A stretch of DNA of 64,000 bases from Streptomyces sp. NBC_01276 (GTDB taxonomy: Bacteria > Actinomycetota > Actinomycetes > Streptomycetales > Streptomycetaceae): the NCBI RefSeq assembly GCF_041435355.1, contig NZ_CP108442.1, positions 6,074,501 through 6,138,500 of the forward strand, given 5' to 3'. The position numbers and the translations under genes are program-made. The notes below the pieces were generated by a model. That model did no database searches and had not been told where the DNA came from. It was given only the letters and a program-made list of their open reading frames with translations. Positions 50,106-60,288 of this stretch are shown piece after piece. The first letter of the stretch is position 1. Each line of letters opens with the position of its first letter.

Positions 50106-51872
50106 GTGGCAGCCCACGACGACGACATCAACCGCGGCATCCGGCCCGGGCGAGGGTCTGAGGACCCCGCTGGCCAGGTTGCCTATCTAGAGCAGGAAAT
50201 CGCCGTCCTGCGACGCAAGCTCGCCGACTCTCCGCGTCACACGAGGATTCTCGAAGAGCGGATCGTCGAGCTCCAGACGAATCTGGCAGGCGTCTCCGCG
50301 CAGAACGAACGACTGGCGAACACCCTCCGTGAGGCCCGCGACCAGATCGTGGCCCTCAAGGAAGAGGTCGACCGGCTCGCACAGCCTCCGGCCGGCTTCG
50401 GTGTCTTCCTGCAGGCGAACGAGGACGGCACCGTCGACATCTTCACCGGGGGGCGCAAGCTCCGCGTGAACGTGAGCCCCAGCGTCGAACCGGAAGACCT
50501 CCGGCGCGGCCAGGAGGTCATGCTCAACGAAGCGCTCAACGTGGTCGAGGCCATGGAGTTCGAGCGCGCCGGCGACATCGTCACCCTCAAGGAGATCCTG
50601 GAGGACGGCGAGCGCGCCCTGGTGGTCGGGCACACCGACGAGGAAAGGGTGGTGAGGCTCGCCGAGCCGCTCCTGGACATCACCATCCGCCCCGGCGACG
50701 CCCTGCTCCTGGAGCCCCGCTCCGGCTACGTCTACGAAGTGGTCCCCAAGAGCGAGGTCGAGGAACTCGTCCTCGAAGAGGTCCCGGACATCGACTACGA
50801 CAAGATCGGCGGCCTGGGCGACCAGATCGAGCTGATCCGCGACGCCGTCGAGCTCCCCTACCTCTACCCCGACCTCTTCAAGGAGCACGAACTGCGGCCC
50901 CCGAAGGGCATCCTGCTGTACGGCCCTCCCGGCTGCGGCAAGACGCTCATCGCCAAGGCCGTCGCCAACTCCCTTGCCAAGAAGGTCGCCGAGGTGACCG
51001 GCCAGCCCGCCGGGAAGTCCTACTTCCTGAACATCAAGGGCCCCGAACTCCTCAACAAGTACGTCGGCGAGACCGAGCGGCACATCCGCCTCGTCTTCCA
51101 GCGGGCCCGTGAGAAGGCCAGCGAGGGCACCCCCGTCATCGTCTTCTTCGACGAAATGGAGTCCCTCTTCCGCACCCGCGGATCCGGCGTCAGCTCGGAC
51201 GTGGAGAACACCATCGTCCCCCAGCTCCTCGCCGAGATCGACGGTGTGGAGGGCCTGGAGAACGTCATCGTCATCGGCGCCTCCAACCGCGAGGACATGA
51301 TCGACCCCGCCATCCTGCGCCCCGGCCGCCTCGACGTGAAGATCAAGATCGAGCGCCCGGACGCGGAGGCCGCCAAGGACATCTTCGCCAAGTACCTCAA
51401 GGCCTCGCTGCCCCTGCACACGGACGACCTGTCCGAGCACCAGGGCTCCACGGCCGGCACCGTCCACAGCATGATCCAGACCGTCGTCGAGCAGATGTAC
51501 GCCGAAACCGAGGAAAACCGCTTCCTCGAGGTCACGTACGCCAACGGCGACAAGGAAGTCCTCTACTTCAAGGACTTCAACTCGGGCGCGATGATCCAGA
51601 ACATCGTGGACCGCGCGAAGAAAATGGCGATCAAGGCCTTCCTGGAGCACAACCAGAAGGGCCTGCGCGTCTCCCACCTCCTCCAGGCATGCGTGGACGA
51701 GTTCAAGGAGAACGAGGACCTGCCGAACACCACCAACCCGGACGACTGGGCCCGGATCTCCGGAAAGAAGGGCGAGCGGATCGTATTCATCCGTACCCTC
51801 GTCACCGGAAAGCAGGGCGCGGACACCGGACGCTCCATCGACACGGTGGCGAATACCGGCCAGTACCTCTGA
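50106..51872 (+). CDS. arc: Proteasome-associated AAA ATPase ARC/Mpa
   Basis: A 588-residue hexameric unfoldase that binds Pup on tagged proteins and threads them into the 20S proteasome. The N-terminal coiled coil (about residues 25-95, with leucine heptads in [16 protein letters not shown] to [10 protein letters not shown]) binds Pup; two OB folds follow; the AAA domain has Walker [16 protein letters not shown] near 270 and Walker [13 protein letters not shown] near 345, then [20 protein letters not shown]. The C-terminus ends GQYL, the penultimate-Tyr signal that opens the proteasome gate. GTG 50106 has a strong ribosome site. It is separated from dop by a terminator. Confidence 0.96.
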   Translation: MAAHDDDINRGIRPGRGSEDPAGQVAYLEQEIAVLRRKLADSPRHTRILEERIVELQTNLAGVSAQNERLANTLREARDQIVALKEEVDRLAQPPAGFGVFLQANEDGTVDIFTGGRKLRVNVSPSVEPEDLRRGQEVMLNEALNVVEAMEFERAGDIVTLKEILEDGERALVVGHTDEERVVRLAEPLLDITIRPGDALLLEPRSGYVYEVVPKSEVEELVLEEVPDIDYDKIGGLGDQIELIRDAVELPYLYPDLFKEHELRPPKGILLYGPPGCGKTLIAKAVANSLAKKVAEVTGQPAGKSYFLNIKGPELLNKYVGETERHIRLVFQRAREKASEGTPVIVFFDEMESLFRTRGSGVSSDVENTIVPQLLAEIDGVEGLENVIVIGASNREDMIDPAILRPGRLDVKIKIERPDAEAAKDIFAKYLKASLPLHTDDLSEHQGSTAGTVHSMIQTVVEQMYAETEENRFLEVTYANGDKEVLYFKDFNSGAMIQNIVDRAKKMAIKAFLEHNQKGLRVSHLLQACVDEFKENEDLPNTTNPDDWARISGKKGERIVFIRTLVTGKQGADTGRSIDTVANTGQYL

Positions 51873-51882
51873 CCGAGCGGGG

Positions 51883-51917
51883 CGGCTGCGGGTGCCCTCA
51901 CCGGGCACCCGCAGCCG
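51883..51917 (+). terminator. Terminator between arc and dop
   Basis: Perfect 15-bp stem CGGCTGCGGGTGCCC with loop TCACC, 10 bases after the arc stop. Confidence 0.85.
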
Positions 51918-52136
51918 ACTGCTTTACCCCCCGGCATTGCCGCCCGCCCTTTTCGGCCGGTGACAGGGCAAAGTCAATGACTGAAATGATCTCCCCACCA
52001 GCGCGGAGTGGTTCTAGGCTCTTCCGTACCGCCTCCTCCGCAGTGCGGGGACGGACACCGCACATGACCCACCGGAGAACAAGCGGTACTTGAGCGCCGC
52101 TCCCGAACAGGAGCGCCGCCGGGCAAGGAGGGCCGC

Positions 52137-53648
52137 ATGACCGTACGGCGAGTAATGGGGATCGAAACGGAGTACGGGATCTCCGTTCCGGGGCACCCGA
52201 ACGCCAATGCCATGCTCACCTCGTCCCAGATCGTCAACGCCTACGCGGCGGCGATGCACCGGGCGCGACGCGCCCGCTGGGACTTCGAGGAGGAGAATCC
52301 GCTGCGGGACGCCCGCGGCTTCGACCTCGCCCGCGAGGCCGCCGACAACAGCCAGCTGACCGACGAGGACATCGGCCTCGCCAACGTCATCCTCACCAAC
52401 GGCGCACGGCTCTACGTCGACCACGCGCACCCCGAGTACAGCTCGCCGGAGGTCACCAATCCGCTCGACGCCGTGCTCTGGGACAAGGCCGGCGAACGGA
52501 TCATGGCCGAGGCCGCCGAGCGGGCCGCCCAGCTCCCCGGCGCCCAGCCCATCCACCTCTACAAGAACAACACCGACAACAAGGGCGCCTCCTACGGCAC
52601 GCACGAGAACTACCTGATGAAGCGGGAGACCCCCTTCTCGGAGATCGTGCGCCACCTGACGCCCTTCTTCGTCTCCCGCCAGGTCGTCACCGGCGCGGGC
52701 CGCATCGGCATCGGCCAGGACGGCCGCGAGCACGGCTTCCAGATCAGCCAGCGCGCGGACTACTTCGAGGTCGAGGTGGGGCTGGAGACCACCCTCAAGC
52801 GGCCCATCATCAACACCCGGGACGAACCGCACTCCGACGCCGAGAAGTACCGCCGGCTCCACGTGATCATCGGCGACGCGAACCTCTCGGAGATCTCCAC
52901 CTACCTCAAGCTCGGCACGACCGCGCTGGTCCTGTCGATGATCGAGGACGGGTTCATCAACGTCGACCTGGCCGTGGACCAGCCGGTGCGCACCCTGCAC
53001 CAGGTCTCCCACGACCCGGACCTCCAGCACCTCATCACCCTGCGCAGCGGGCGCACCCTGACCGCCGTACAACTCCAGATGGAGTACTTCGAGCTGGCCA
53101 GGAAGTACGTGGACGAGCGTTTCGGGTCGGACGCGGACGAGCAGACCAAGGATGTCCTCACTCGGTGGGAGGACGTACTCGGCCGGCTGGAGACCGACCC
53201 GATGAGCCTGTCGGGAGAGCTCGACTGGATCGCCAAGCGGGAGATCCTGGAGGGCTACCGCAGGCGCGACGGACTGGGCTGGGACGCGGCCCGGCTGCAC
53301 CTGGTGGACCTCCAGTACGCGGACGTCCGCCCCGAGAAGGGCCTGTACAACCGGCTGGTCGCCCGCGGGAAGATGAAGCGGCTCCTGGAGGAGCCGGCCG
53401 TGGAGCGGGCGGAGAGCAAGCCCCCGGAGGACACCCGGGCGTACTTCCGCGGGCGCTGCCTGGAGCAGTACGCGGACGACGTGGCGGCGGCCTCCTGGGA
53501 CTCGGTGATCTTCGACCTCCCGGGCCGCGACTCGCTCCAGCGGGTCCCGACCCTGGAACCCCTGCGGGGGACCCGCAACCACGTCAAGGAGCTGCTGGAC
53601 CGCTGTCGGACGGCGGAGGACCTGGTGCGGGTGCTCTCGGGGCAGTGA
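52137..53648 (+). CDS. dop: Depupylase/deamidase of Pup
   Basis: A 503-residue carboxylate-amine ligase-like enzyme that removes Pup from proteins, and deamidates Pup when it ends in Gln. It begins [20 protein letters not shown]; the nucleophile/base Asp lies near residue 95 in [37 protein letters not shown] and [20 protein letters not shown] are shared with PafA. A loop insertion typical of Dop lies after residue 40. The gene has its own promoter region after the arc terminator and is followed by pup after 184 bases. The Pup here already ends in Glu, so Dop would serve mainly as depupylase. Confidence 0.95.
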   Translation: MTVRRVMGIETEYGISVPGHPNANAMLTSSQIVNAYAAAMHRARRARWDFEEENPLRDARGFDLAREAADNSQLTDEDIGLANVILTNGARLYVDHAHPEYSSPEVTNPLDAVLWDKAGERIMAEAAERAAQLPGAQPIHLYKNNTDNKGASYGTHENYLMKRETPFSEIVRHLTPFFVSRQVVTGAGRIGIGQDGREHGFQISQRADYFEVEVGLETTLKRPIINTRDEPHSDAEKYRRLHVIIGDANLSEISTYLKLGTTALVLSMIEDGFINVDLAVDQPVRTLHQVSHDPDLQHLITLRSGRTLTAVQLQMEYFELARKYVDERFGSDADEQTKDVLTRWEDVLGRLETDPMSLSGELDWIAKREILEGYRRRDGLGWDAARLHLVDLQYADVRPEKGLYNRLVARGKMKRLLEEPAVERAESKPPEDTRAYFRGRCLEQYADDVAAASWDSVIFDLPGRDSLQRVPTLEPLRGTRNHVKELLDRCRTAEDLVRVLSGQ

Positions 53649-53728
53649 GGCCGCCTACGGGGGCCTGAAAGGGTCCCGTTCCGGGAATCATGAGAAAACC
53701 CGGACGTTATGAAAGTGCGGGGACGAAT

Positions 53729-53754
53729 GTCGGACCCTCCTTGTAGGGTCCGAC
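53729..53754 (+). promoter_or_regulatory. Hairpin upstream of pup
   Basis: GTCGGACCCT and its complement flank a 6-base loop; TAGGGTCCGAC is then partly repeated as TAGGGTCTGAT. It lies 79 bases before the pup start and 80 bases after dop, so it may be a terminator or a leader element. Confidence 0.45.
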
Positions 53755-53832
53755 GTAGGGTCTGATCTTGAGAGGTCCCGAATCCCGGGGTCTTTCCATG
53801 TGGGCGTGCGAACCGAGCGGGGTGAGGTAGAC

Positions 53833-54045
53833 ATGGCGACCAAGGACACCGGCGGCGGACAGCAGAAGGCGACGCGCTCGACCGAGGAGGTCGAGGAGGC
53901 GGCGGTCGAGGAATCGACCGACCTCAAGGAGCGGCAGGAAAAGCTCTCCGACGACGTCGACTCCGTACTTGACGAGATTGACGATGTACTCGAGGAAAAT
54001 GCCGAGGATTTCGTTCGGAGCTTCGTACAAAAAGGCGGCGAATAG
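53833..54045 (+). CDS. pup: Prokaryotic ubiquitin-like protein Pup
   Basis: A 70-residue, mostly disordered acidic protein that is joined through its C-terminal Glu to lysines of target proteins. The N-terminus is polar (MATKDTGGGQQKATR), and the C-terminal half (KLSDDVDSVLDEIDDVLEEN to SFVQKGGE) is the region that folds as a helix on ARC. The C-terminus is GGE, the ready-to-conjugate form, while mycobacterial Pup ends GGQ. ATG 53833 follows GGTGAGGT. The 3' end is unusually AT-rich for this genome. Confidence 0.96.
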   Translation: MATKDTGGGQQKATRSTEEVEEAAVEESTDLKERQEKLSDDVDSVLDEIDDVLEENAEDFVRSFVQKGGE

Positions 54046-54081
54046 CCTTCGAATCCAAGGTGAACTCGCCAGCATTGGGTC

Positions 54082-54681
54082 ATGTCCAATGGAACCAAGT
54101 GGTGTCGCGGCTGCAGCCGGGACGTGCCGCTGAGCGGATTCGCCTCAGATCGGAATCGTGGGGACGGCCTGCAGCCGAGGTGCCGGGAGTGCGTGGCGGA
54201 GTACGGAGCCCTGCACTACCGGCGCCGCCAGGCGGCCAGGGGCAAGGTCGTCAAAGAGAAAGTGGACGTTCCGTCCGGTCACAAGCTGTGCCGGCAGTGC
54301 GGTGAGGTCAAACCGCACAGCGAGTGGCACAGGAACGCTTCGGCGTCGGACGGGTTGTCCACTCGCTGCAAGGCGTGTCGCGCCATCCAGGGCAGGGCTG
54401 GCCACTTGAAGCGTTCGTACGGCATCACCGAGGCGCAGCGCGATGCGATGATCGCCGCCCAGGGCGGGGTCTGCGTGGTCTGTCGGAATGCTCCGGCCGA
54501 GCACGTTGATCACGATCATCAGACGGGTAAGGTCCGAGGCGTACTGTGCTTCAGCTGTAACGCAGCCTTGGGGCAGTTCAAGGATCGGCCGGACGTCATA
54601 CGGCGTGCAGCCGCTTACGTGGAAGGAAACCTGTGGAACCCAACACTCGTAGCACAGGGCGTCTACCGGCAGCCTTCCTGA
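54082..54681 (+). CDS. Endonuclease VII-type HNH protein with zinc-binding pairs
   Basis: A 199-residue protein. Two CxxC...CxxC zinc modules lie in the N-terminal half ([35 protein letters not shown]), followed by the recombination endonuclease VII domain: [20 protein letters not shown] then [19 protein letters not shown], with the HVDHDH catalytic/metal histidines and four structural cysteines. It would cut branched or specific DNA. It sits between pup and prcB, and its 3' end overlaps prcB by 49 bases, so expression is coupled with the proteasome. Codon use has more A/T at third positions than neighbours, hinting at later acquisition, though a gene at this position is also known in other streptomycetes. 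Confidence 0.85.
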   Translation: MSNGTKWCRGCSRDVPLSGFASDRNRGDGLQPRCRECVAEYGALHYRRRQAARGKVVKEKVDVPSGHKLCRQCGEVKPHSEWHRNASASDGLSTRCKACRAIQGRAGHLKRSYGITEAQRDAMIAAQGGVCVVCRNAPAEHVDHDHQTGKVRGVLCFSCNAALGQFKDRPDVIRRAAAYVEGNLWNPTLVAQGVYRQPS

Positions 54682-55472
54682 CGCCGGGGTCGTCGTCCTT
54701 CATGGACTTCCTGGGCGCGCACTCGCCCGAGATGCTGCCGGGCAACCGCAAGCTGCCCGAGGGCGTCGTCGAGGCGCCGCACGGGACGACCATCGTGGCC
54801 GCCACCTTCCCCGGCGGGGTCGTGCTCGCCGGTGACCGGCGGGCGACCATGGGGAACATGATCGCGCAGCGGGACATCGAGAAGGTGTTCCCGGCCGACG
54901 AGTACTCCGCGGTGGGCATCGCCGGTACGGCCGGCCTGGCCGTGGAGATGGTCAAGCTGTTCCAGCTGGAGCTGGAGCACTTCGAGAAGGTGGAGGGGAC
55001 GACCCTCTCCCTGGAGGGCAAGGCCAACCGGCTCTCCACCATGATCCGGAGCAATCTGGGCATGGCGATGCAGGGGCTGGCCGTCGTGCCGCTGTTCGCG
55101 GGGTACGACGAGGCCAAGGAGAAGGGCCGGATCTTCTCCTACGACGTGACCGGCGGCCGCTCCGAGGAGCACGGCTACGCCGCCACCGGTTCGGGCTCGA
55201 TCTTCGCCCGGGGCTCGATGAAGAAGCTGTTCCGTCCCGACCTGACGGAGGAGCAGGCCACCACGCTGGTCGTGCAGGCGCTGTACGACGCCGCCGACGA
55301 CGACTCGGCGACCGGCGGTCCGGACCTGTACCGGCACATCTATCCCATCGTCACCGTCATCACCGACGAGGGCTTCCGCAGGCTGACCGACGACGAGTCG
55401 CAGGAACTCGCCCGTACGGTCACCAACCGTCGTCTTGAGCAGCCCGACGGCCCGCGCGCCGCCCTGCTCTGA
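54633..55472 (+). CDS. prcB: 20S proteasome beta subunit
   Basis: A 279-residue Ntn hydrolase. A propeptide of 51 residues ends at APHG, and the mature chain begins with catalytic Thr52 ([20 protein letters not shown]); the Asp and Lys of the active site are in AGDRRAT and DIEKVF. It forms the two inner rings of the proteasome. GTG 54633 with GGAAGG upstream was chosen; it lies inside the 3' end of the HNH gene. prcA follows after 46 bases. Confidence 0.96.
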   Translation: MEPNTRSTGRLPAAFLTPGSSSFMDFLGAHSPEMLPGNRKLPEGVVEAPHGTTIVAATFPGGVVLAGDRRATMGNMIAQRDIEKVFPADEYSAVGIAGTAGLAVEMVKLFQLELEHFEKVEGTTLSLEGKANRLSTMIRSNLGMAMQGLAVVPLFAGYDEAKEKGRIFSYDVTGGRSEEHGYAATGSGSIFARGSMKKLFRPDLTEEQATTLVVQALYDAADDDSATGGPDLYRHIYPIVTVITDEGFRRLTDDESQELARTVTNRRLEQPDGPRAALL

Positions 55473-55518
55473 CCATCCGTCGCCCCGTAGGAGCCCAGAA
55501 GAAAGGGACGGACAGCCG

Positions 55519-56283
55519 GTGTCGACTCCGTTCTATGTGTCACCCCAGCAGGCCATGGCCGACCGGGCGGAATACGCCCGGAAGGGCATCGCCCGCGGTC
55601 GCAGCCTTGTCGTGCTGCAGTACGCCGACGGCATCGTGTTCGTCGGCGAGAACCCGTCCCGCGCGCTGCACAAGTTCAGCGAGATCTACGACCGGATCGG
55701 CTTCGCGGCCGCCGGCAAGTACAACGAGTACGAGAACCTGCGGATCGGCGGTGTGCGGTACGCCGATCTGCGCGGATACACCTACGACCGCGACGACGTG
55801 ACGGCCCGTGGGCTGGCGAACGTGTACGCGCAGACGCTCGGCACGATCTTCTCCTCGGCCGGGGAGAAGCCGTACGAGGTGGAGCTGGTCGTCGCCGAGG
55901 TGGGTGCCACGGCGGCCGGGGACCAGATCTACCGGCTGCCGCACGACGGCTCGATCGTGGACGAGCACGGCTCGGTCGCGGTCGGCGGGAACGCCGAGCA
56001 GATCAGCACCTTCCTCGACCAGCGGCACCAGGACGGGATGACCCTGTCCGAGGCGCTGAAGCTGGCGGTGCAGGCGCTGTCCAGTCAGGCCAACGGCGCG
56101 GACAAGGCGATTCCGGCTGAGCGGCTGGAGGTGGCGGTGCTGGACCGTACGCGGTCGCAGCAGCGCAAGTTCAAGCGGATCCGCGGCCGGCAGCTGTCGC
56201 GGCTGCTGGAGGCGGACGTTCCGGCGGCCGCCCAGGCGGATGCCGTGTCGAACGACGAGGCGCCGGAGGACGACGCCGAGTAG
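55519..56283 (+). CDS. prcA: 20S proteasome alpha subunit
   Basis: A 254-residue subunit of the outer rings. [20 protein letters not shown] is the standard gate-forming N-terminus; [20 protein letters not shown] and [20 protein letters not shown] are conserved core strands. The last 25 residues are Ala/Asp/Glu-rich and flexible. ARC docks on this ring through its C-terminal QYL. GTG 55519 follows AAAGGGACGG. The terminator after it ends the pup-HNH-prcB-prcA transcript. Confidence 0.96.
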   Translation: MSTPFYVSPQQAMADRAEYARKGIARGRSLVVLQYADGIVFVGENPSRALHKFSEIYDRIGFAAAGKYNEYENLRIGGVRYADLRGYTYDRDDVTARGLANVYAQTLGTIFSSAGEKPYEVELVVAEVGATAAGDQIYRLPHDGSIVDEHGSVAVGGNAEQISTFLDQRHQDGMTLSEALKLAVQALSSQANGADKAIPAERLEVAVLDRTRSQQRKFKRIRGRQLSRLLEADVPAAAQADAVSNDEAPEDDAE

Positions 56284-56298
56284 GGCGTGCGTGCGCGT

Positions 56299-56336
56299 GG
56301 GGCCCCGGTCCGCCGTTTCCGGCGGGCCGGGGCCCC
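56299..56336. terminator. Terminator between prcA and the LacI gene
   Basis: A 16-bp stem (GGGGCCCCGGTCCGCC, one G-U pair) with loop GTTTCC separates two convergent genes. Confidence 0.85.
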
Positions 56337-56343
56337 TGTGCGT

Positions 56344-57342
56344 TCAGGGGGTGGGGGCGGGGCCCGAGGAGTCGCGGACGACGAGTTCGACGGGGATGTC
56401 GGGGGCGGTCCAGGGGGTGCCTTCGAGGACGGCGAGGAGGGCGGTCATGCCCTGTTCGCCGACGAGCTCGGCCGGGAGGCGGACGGTGGTGAGCTCGGGT
56501 TCGACGGCGGTGGCGAGGCCGAGGTCGTCGAAGCCGGTGACGGAGAGGTCCTCGGGGACGCGCAGGCCGAGGCGGCGGGCGGCCTTGCAGGCGCCGGCGG
56601 CCAGGATGTCGTCGTCGCAGACGATGGCGGTGGGCCGGTCGTGGGGGCCGGCGAGGGCCGCCTCCATGGCCGTGCGGGCGGCGTCGACGGTGAGCGCGGC
56701 CCGTACGGTGCGCAGCTCGGTGGTGGGGCCGAGGCGGGCGGCGAGGGCGCGGGCGCGGACGTCGAAGGTCCAGGTCTCGATGTCGGCGGCGAGGTGGAGG
56801 AAGCGGCGGTGGCCGTGGCCGAGGAGGTGGGTGGTGACCTGGTGGACGCCGTCGGTCATGGCGAGGTTGACGTGGGCGGCGGCGGTTCCGGCGGTGGGGT
56901 CGCTGTCGAGCATGACGAGGGGGAGGCCGTCGCCGCCGATGGCGGTGAGGGCGTCGGCGGCCATGGAGGAGGCGATGACCCCGTCGAGGGCGGCGCGGGC
57001 GGAGGCGAAGGGGTCGCGGGCGGGGCCGGTGCCGTCGGGGGAGGGGTAGAGGACGACGCCGAAGCCGTGGTCGGCGGCGACGCGGGCGGCGCCGGTGTAG
57101 ACGCGGGCGAAGAACTCGTTGGTGAGGGCGGGGACGACGAGGAGGGCGGTGCGGGTGCTGCCGAGGCGGAGGTTGCGGGCGGCGAGGTTGGGGCGGTAGC
57201 CGAGTGCGGTGGCGGCTTCGCGGACGAGGGTGGCGGTGCGTTCGGAGACGCGGCCGCGCCATTTGTCGCCGAGGACGAGGGAGACGGTGGCCTGGGAGAC
57301 CCCGGCGGCGGTGGCCACGTCGCGGCTGGTGGGTCTCGTCAC
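56344..57342 (-). CDS. LacI-family transcription regulator
   Basis: A 332-residue repressor. The N-terminal helix-turn-helix is TSRDVATAAGVSQATVSLVL with the hinge helix region NLAARNLRLGSTRT; the remaining part is the periplasmic-binding-like effector domain (TALLVVPALTNEFFARVYTG, AIVCDDDILAAGACKAARRL, VTGFDDLGLATAVEPELTTV). It probably responds to a sugar or similar ligand and controls the divergent MFS gene and itself. GTG 57342 has CAGGAG upstream. It is placed inside the proteasome locus, between prcA and pafA, with no evident functional link. Confidence 0.9.
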   Translation of the reverse strand: MTRPTSRDVATAAGVSQATVSLVLGDKWRGRVSERTATLVREAATALGYRPNLAARNLRLGSTRTALLVVPALTNEFFARVYTGAARVAADHGFGVVLYPSPDGTGPARDPFASARAALDGVIASSMAADALTAIGGDGLPLVMLDSDPTAGTAAAHVNLAMTDGVHQVTTHLLGHGHRRFLHLAADIETWTFDVRARALAARLGPTTELRTVRAALTVDAARTAMEAALAGPHDRPTAIVCDDDILAAGACKAARRLGLRVPEDLSVTGFDDLGLATAVEPELTTVRLPAELVGEQGMTALLAVLEGTPWTAPDIPVELVVRDSSGPAPTP

Positions 57343-57416
57343 ACGGTGCTCCTGAAGTGCGAGGTGGGAGGGGGTGGGGGTGGTTCGGCGGGTGGACCTG
57401 TGGACTGCCGCCATGG

Positions 57417-57443
57417 TACGTATGACGGGTCAAGTTATACGTA
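57417..57443. promoter_or_regulatory. Operator-like inverted repeat between LacI and MFS genes
   Basis: TACGTAT (57417-57423) and ATACGTA (57437-57443) are exact inverted repeats 13 bases apart in the divergent promoter region. The AT-rich arms stand out in this GC-rich genome and suit a dimeric regulator, most simply the adjacent LacI protein. Confidence 0.5.
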
Positions 57444-57478
57444 TTACTCCGGCAGGGTCCGGGCAGAAGGGGGCGGAC

Positions 57479-58741
57479 ATGGCCGCGGGATACGCGGAGC
57501 TGCTCAGGACCCGGCACGCGGCGAGGCTGCTGGCGGGCACGCTGTTGGGCCGGCTGCCGAACGGCACCGGGCCGATCGCGATCGTGCTCTTCACCCGGGC
57601 CGAGGGGGGCAGCTACAGCCTGGCGGGCGCGCTCGCGGCGGCGTACGGGCTGGCCAACGCGGTGGGTCAGCCGCTGCTGGGGCGGGCGGTGGACCTGTTC
57701 GGGCAGCCGCGCGTGCAGCTGCCGGCGGCCGTGGTCTCGGCGCTGGGCATGGTGTGGCTGGCCCTGGCGGGTACGGGTTCGGCGGCCGCGGCCTACGCGG
57801 CGGTGGTGATCGCGGGCCTGTTCACGCCGCCGCTGGAGGGCGGTCTGCGGGCGCTGTGGCCCAAGGTGCTGGGTGGCAAGGAGGAGCGGGTGCACGCCGC
57901 GTACGCCGTGGACGCGGTGGCCCAGGAGGTCATGTACACGGTCGGGCCGCTGCTGGTGACCCTGTTCGTGGCGCTGTGGTCGCCCGCGGTGGCGCTGCTG
58001 GCGCTGAACGGGCTGGGGGTGCTGGGCGCGCTGTCGGTGGTGGTGTCGGAGCCCTCGCGCACGTGGCGTTCCGAGCCGCGCGAGGCGCACTGGCTGGGGG
58101 CGCTGCGTTCGCGCGGGCTGCTGGCGCTGCTGGGGGCGTTCTTCTTCGTGGGGATGGCGCTGGGGGCGATCACGGTGGCCGCGGTGTCGTACGCGGACGG
58201 TCACGGCGGTCAGGCGGTGTACGGCTGGCTGCTGGCGGCCCTGGGGCTGGGTGCGCTGGTCGGCGGCGTGTTCTACGGGGCGCGGCAGTGGGCGGGTGCG
58301 CCGGAGCGGCGGCTGCGGCTGCTGGTGGCGTTGCTGGCGGTGTGTTACCTGCCGTTGATGGTGCCGGTGGGTGCGGTGGCGATGGTGGGGCTGTCGGCAC
58401 TGGCGGGGGTGTTCCTGGCCCCGTCGCTGGCGTGTGCGTTCGTGGTGGTGGACCGGCACGCCCCGGCGGGCACCCTGACGGAGGCGTTCTCCTGGCTGGT
58501 GACGTTCTTCGGGGTGGGCGCCGCCATCGGTACGGCGGCGGCCGGTCCCGCGGTGGAGGCGGGCGGCACGGTGGCGGGCTACGCGGTGGCCTGCGGGGCC
58601 GGTGTCGCGGCGCTGCTGGTGCTGACGGTGACTCAGCGCGCCCTGTCCGGCGGGGGTCGCAGCCGCGCCGTGGCGGGGTCCTCGACGGGGCCGGTGGAGG
58701 GTGCCGCGGGGGCCGTCGTGGAGCCGATGGTCAAAAACTGA
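57479..58741 (+). CDS. MFS transporter
   Basis: A 420-residue major facilitator protein with 12 hydrophobic segments. The first lies around LLAGTLLGRLPNGTGPIAIV, the loop 2-3 motif is GRAVDLFGQPRVQLPAAVVS, and LVTFFGVGAAIGTAAAGPAV is in the second half. It is similar to drug- or sugar-type exporters, but no substrate can be named. ATG 57479 has AGAAGGGGG upstream; earlier in-frame ATGs (57413, 57422) lie within the operator region and were rejected. Probably regulated by the divergent LacI-type protein. Confidence 0.85.
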   Translation: MAAGYAELLRTRHAARLLAGTLLGRLPNGTGPIAIVLFTRAEGGSYSLAGALAAAYGLANAVGQPLLGRAVDLFGQPRVQLPAAVVSALGMVWLALAGTGSAAAAYAAVVIAGLFTPPLEGGLRALWPKVLGGKEERVHAAYAVDAVAQEVMYTVGPLLVTLFVALWSPAVALLALNGLGVLGALSVVVSEPSRTWRSEPREAHWLGALRSRGLLALLGAFFFVGMALGAITVAAVSYADGHGGQAVYGWLLAALGLGALVGGVFYGARQWAGAPERRLRLLVALLAVCYLPLMVPVGAVAMVGLSALAGVFLAPSLACAFVVVDRHAPAGTLTEAFSWLVTFFGVGAAIGTAAAGPAVEAGGTVAGYAVACGAGVAALLVLTVTQRALSGGGRSRAVAGSSTGPVEGAAGAVVEPMVKN

Positions 58742-58799
58742 TCGGAACGCCGCTCTCGAACCCGGTTTCAGAAGAGGGCAGAAGGCGTAATGTTCAGTC

Positions 58800-60161
58800 A
58801 TGGACCGCCGCATTTTCGGGCTGGAGAACGAGTACGGCGTCACGTGCACGTTCAGGGGACAGCGCCGACTGTCTCCTGACGAAGTGGCGCGCTACCTCTT
58901 CCGCCGTGTTGTGTCATGGGGCCGCAGCAGCAATGTCTTCCTGCGGAACGGCGCCCGTCTGTACCTCGACGTGGGATCGCATCCGGAATATGCAACTCCC
59001 GAATGCGACAACCTGATCGAACTGGTCACCCACGACAAGGCCGGCGAGCGCATTCTCGAAGGCCTGCTCGTCGACGCAGAACGTCGCCTGCACGAGGAGG
59101 GAATCGCGGGCGACGTCTACCTCTTCAAGAACAACACCGACTCGGCGGGCAATTCGTACGGTTGCCACGAGAACTATCTCGTGGCCCGGCACGGAGAATT
59201 CTCCCGCCTGGCGGACATCCTGATTCCCTTCCTCGTCACGCGCCAGCTGATCTGTGGCGCGGGCAAGGTGCTCCAGACCCCGCGGGGCGCGGTCTACTGC
59301 GTCAGCCAGCGGGCGGAGCACATCTGGGAGGGCGTCAGTTCCGCGACGACCCGGTCCCGGCCGATCATCAACACCCGGGACGAGCCCCACGCGGACGCCG
59401 AGCGCTACCGGCGCCTGCACGTGATCGTCGGGGACTCGAACATGTCCGAGACGACCATGCTGCTCAAGGTCGGGGCCACCGACCTGGTGCTGCGCATGAT
59501 CGAGGCGGGCACGGTGATGCGGGACCTGACCCTGGAGAACCCGATCCGGGCGATCCGGGAGGTCAGCCACGACATCACCGGTCAGCGCAAGGTGCGCCTG
59601 GCCAGCGGTCGCGAGGCGTCGGCCCTGGAGATCCAGCGCGAGTACTACGAGAAGGCGCTGGACTTCGCCGAGCGGCGGGGCATCCGCACCGGGGTGGTGG
59701 AGCAGGTCCTGGAGCTGTGGGGCCGGACCCTGGACGCCGTGGAGGCCGAGGACCTGGACCGGATCGGCACGGAGATCGACTGGGTCATGAAGTACCAGCT
59801 GATCGAGCGGTACCGGGCCAAGCACAACATGACGATGTCCAATCCGCGGGTCGCGCAGATAGACCTCGCGTACCACGACATCCACCGCCGGCGGGGGCTG
59901 TACTACCTGCTGGAGCGCAAGGGGCAGGCGGCGCGGGTCTGCAACGACCTGAAGATCTTCGAGGGCAAGTCGGTGCCCCCGCAGACGACGAGGGCCAGGC
60001 TGCGTGGCGACTTCATCCGCCGGGCGCAGGAGCAGCGGCGGGACTTCACCGTCGACTGGGTGCACCTGAAGCTCAACGACCAGGCGCAGCGGACCGTGCT
60101 GTGCAAGGACCCGTTCCGGTCGGTGGACGACCGGGTGGAGAAGCTCATCGCCGGCATGTGA
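58800..60161 (+). CDS. pafA: Pup-protein ligase
   Basis: A 453-residue ligase that phosphorylates the C-terminal Glu of Pup and joins it to a substrate lysine. It begins [20 protein letters not shown]; the catalytic Asp lies near residue 57 in [18 protein letters not shown], and [20 protein letters not shown] and [20 protein letters not shown] are ATP and metal contacts shared with Dop. It is shorter than Dop because it lacks the Dop loop. ATG 58800 is 58 bases after the MFS gene. A terminator follows. Confidence 0.96.
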   Translation: MDRRIFGLENEYGVTCTFRGQRRLSPDEVARYLFRRVVSWGRSSNVFLRNGARLYLDVGSHPEYATPECDNLIELVTHDKAGERILEGLLVDAERRLHEEGIAGDVYLFKNNTDSAGNSYGCHENYLVARHGEFSRLADILIPFLVTRQLICGAGKVLQTPRGAVYCVSQRAEHIWEGVSSATTRSRPIINTRDEPHADAERYRRLHVIVGDSNMSETTMLLKVGATDLVLRMIEAGTVMRDLTLENPIRAIREVSHDITGQRKVRLASGREASALEIQREYYEKALDFAERRGIRTGVVEQVLELWGRTLDAVEAEDLDRIGTEIDWVMKYQLIERYRAKHNMTMSNPRVAQIDLAYHDIHRRRGLYYLLERKGQAARVCNDLKIFEGKSVPPQTTRARLRGDFIRRAQEQRRDFTVDWVHLKLNDQAQRTVLCKDPFRSVDDRVEKLIAGM

Positions 60162-60185
60162 GCCGGTGGTCCGGGGACCCCGTGC

Positions 60186-60218
60186 GCGGTGGCGTGCGGG
60201 GTCTTCGCACGCCACCGC
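60186..60218 (+). terminator. Terminator after pafA
   Basis: Perfect 13-bp stem GCGGTGGCGTGCG with a 7-base loop, 24 bases after the stop. Confidence 0.82.
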
Positions 60219-60288
60219 CTTGTCGCGGAGGGGCAGCCCGTAGAGTGGGCCGCTAGGACGGACCATTCCAGCGACCCTGAGGACCACT

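Noticed and set aside
53833..54045. Truncated or mutated Pup because it ends GGE
   Set aside because: GGE is the mature conjugation-ready form and is normal in some actinobacteria; the length and C-terminal helix are complete.
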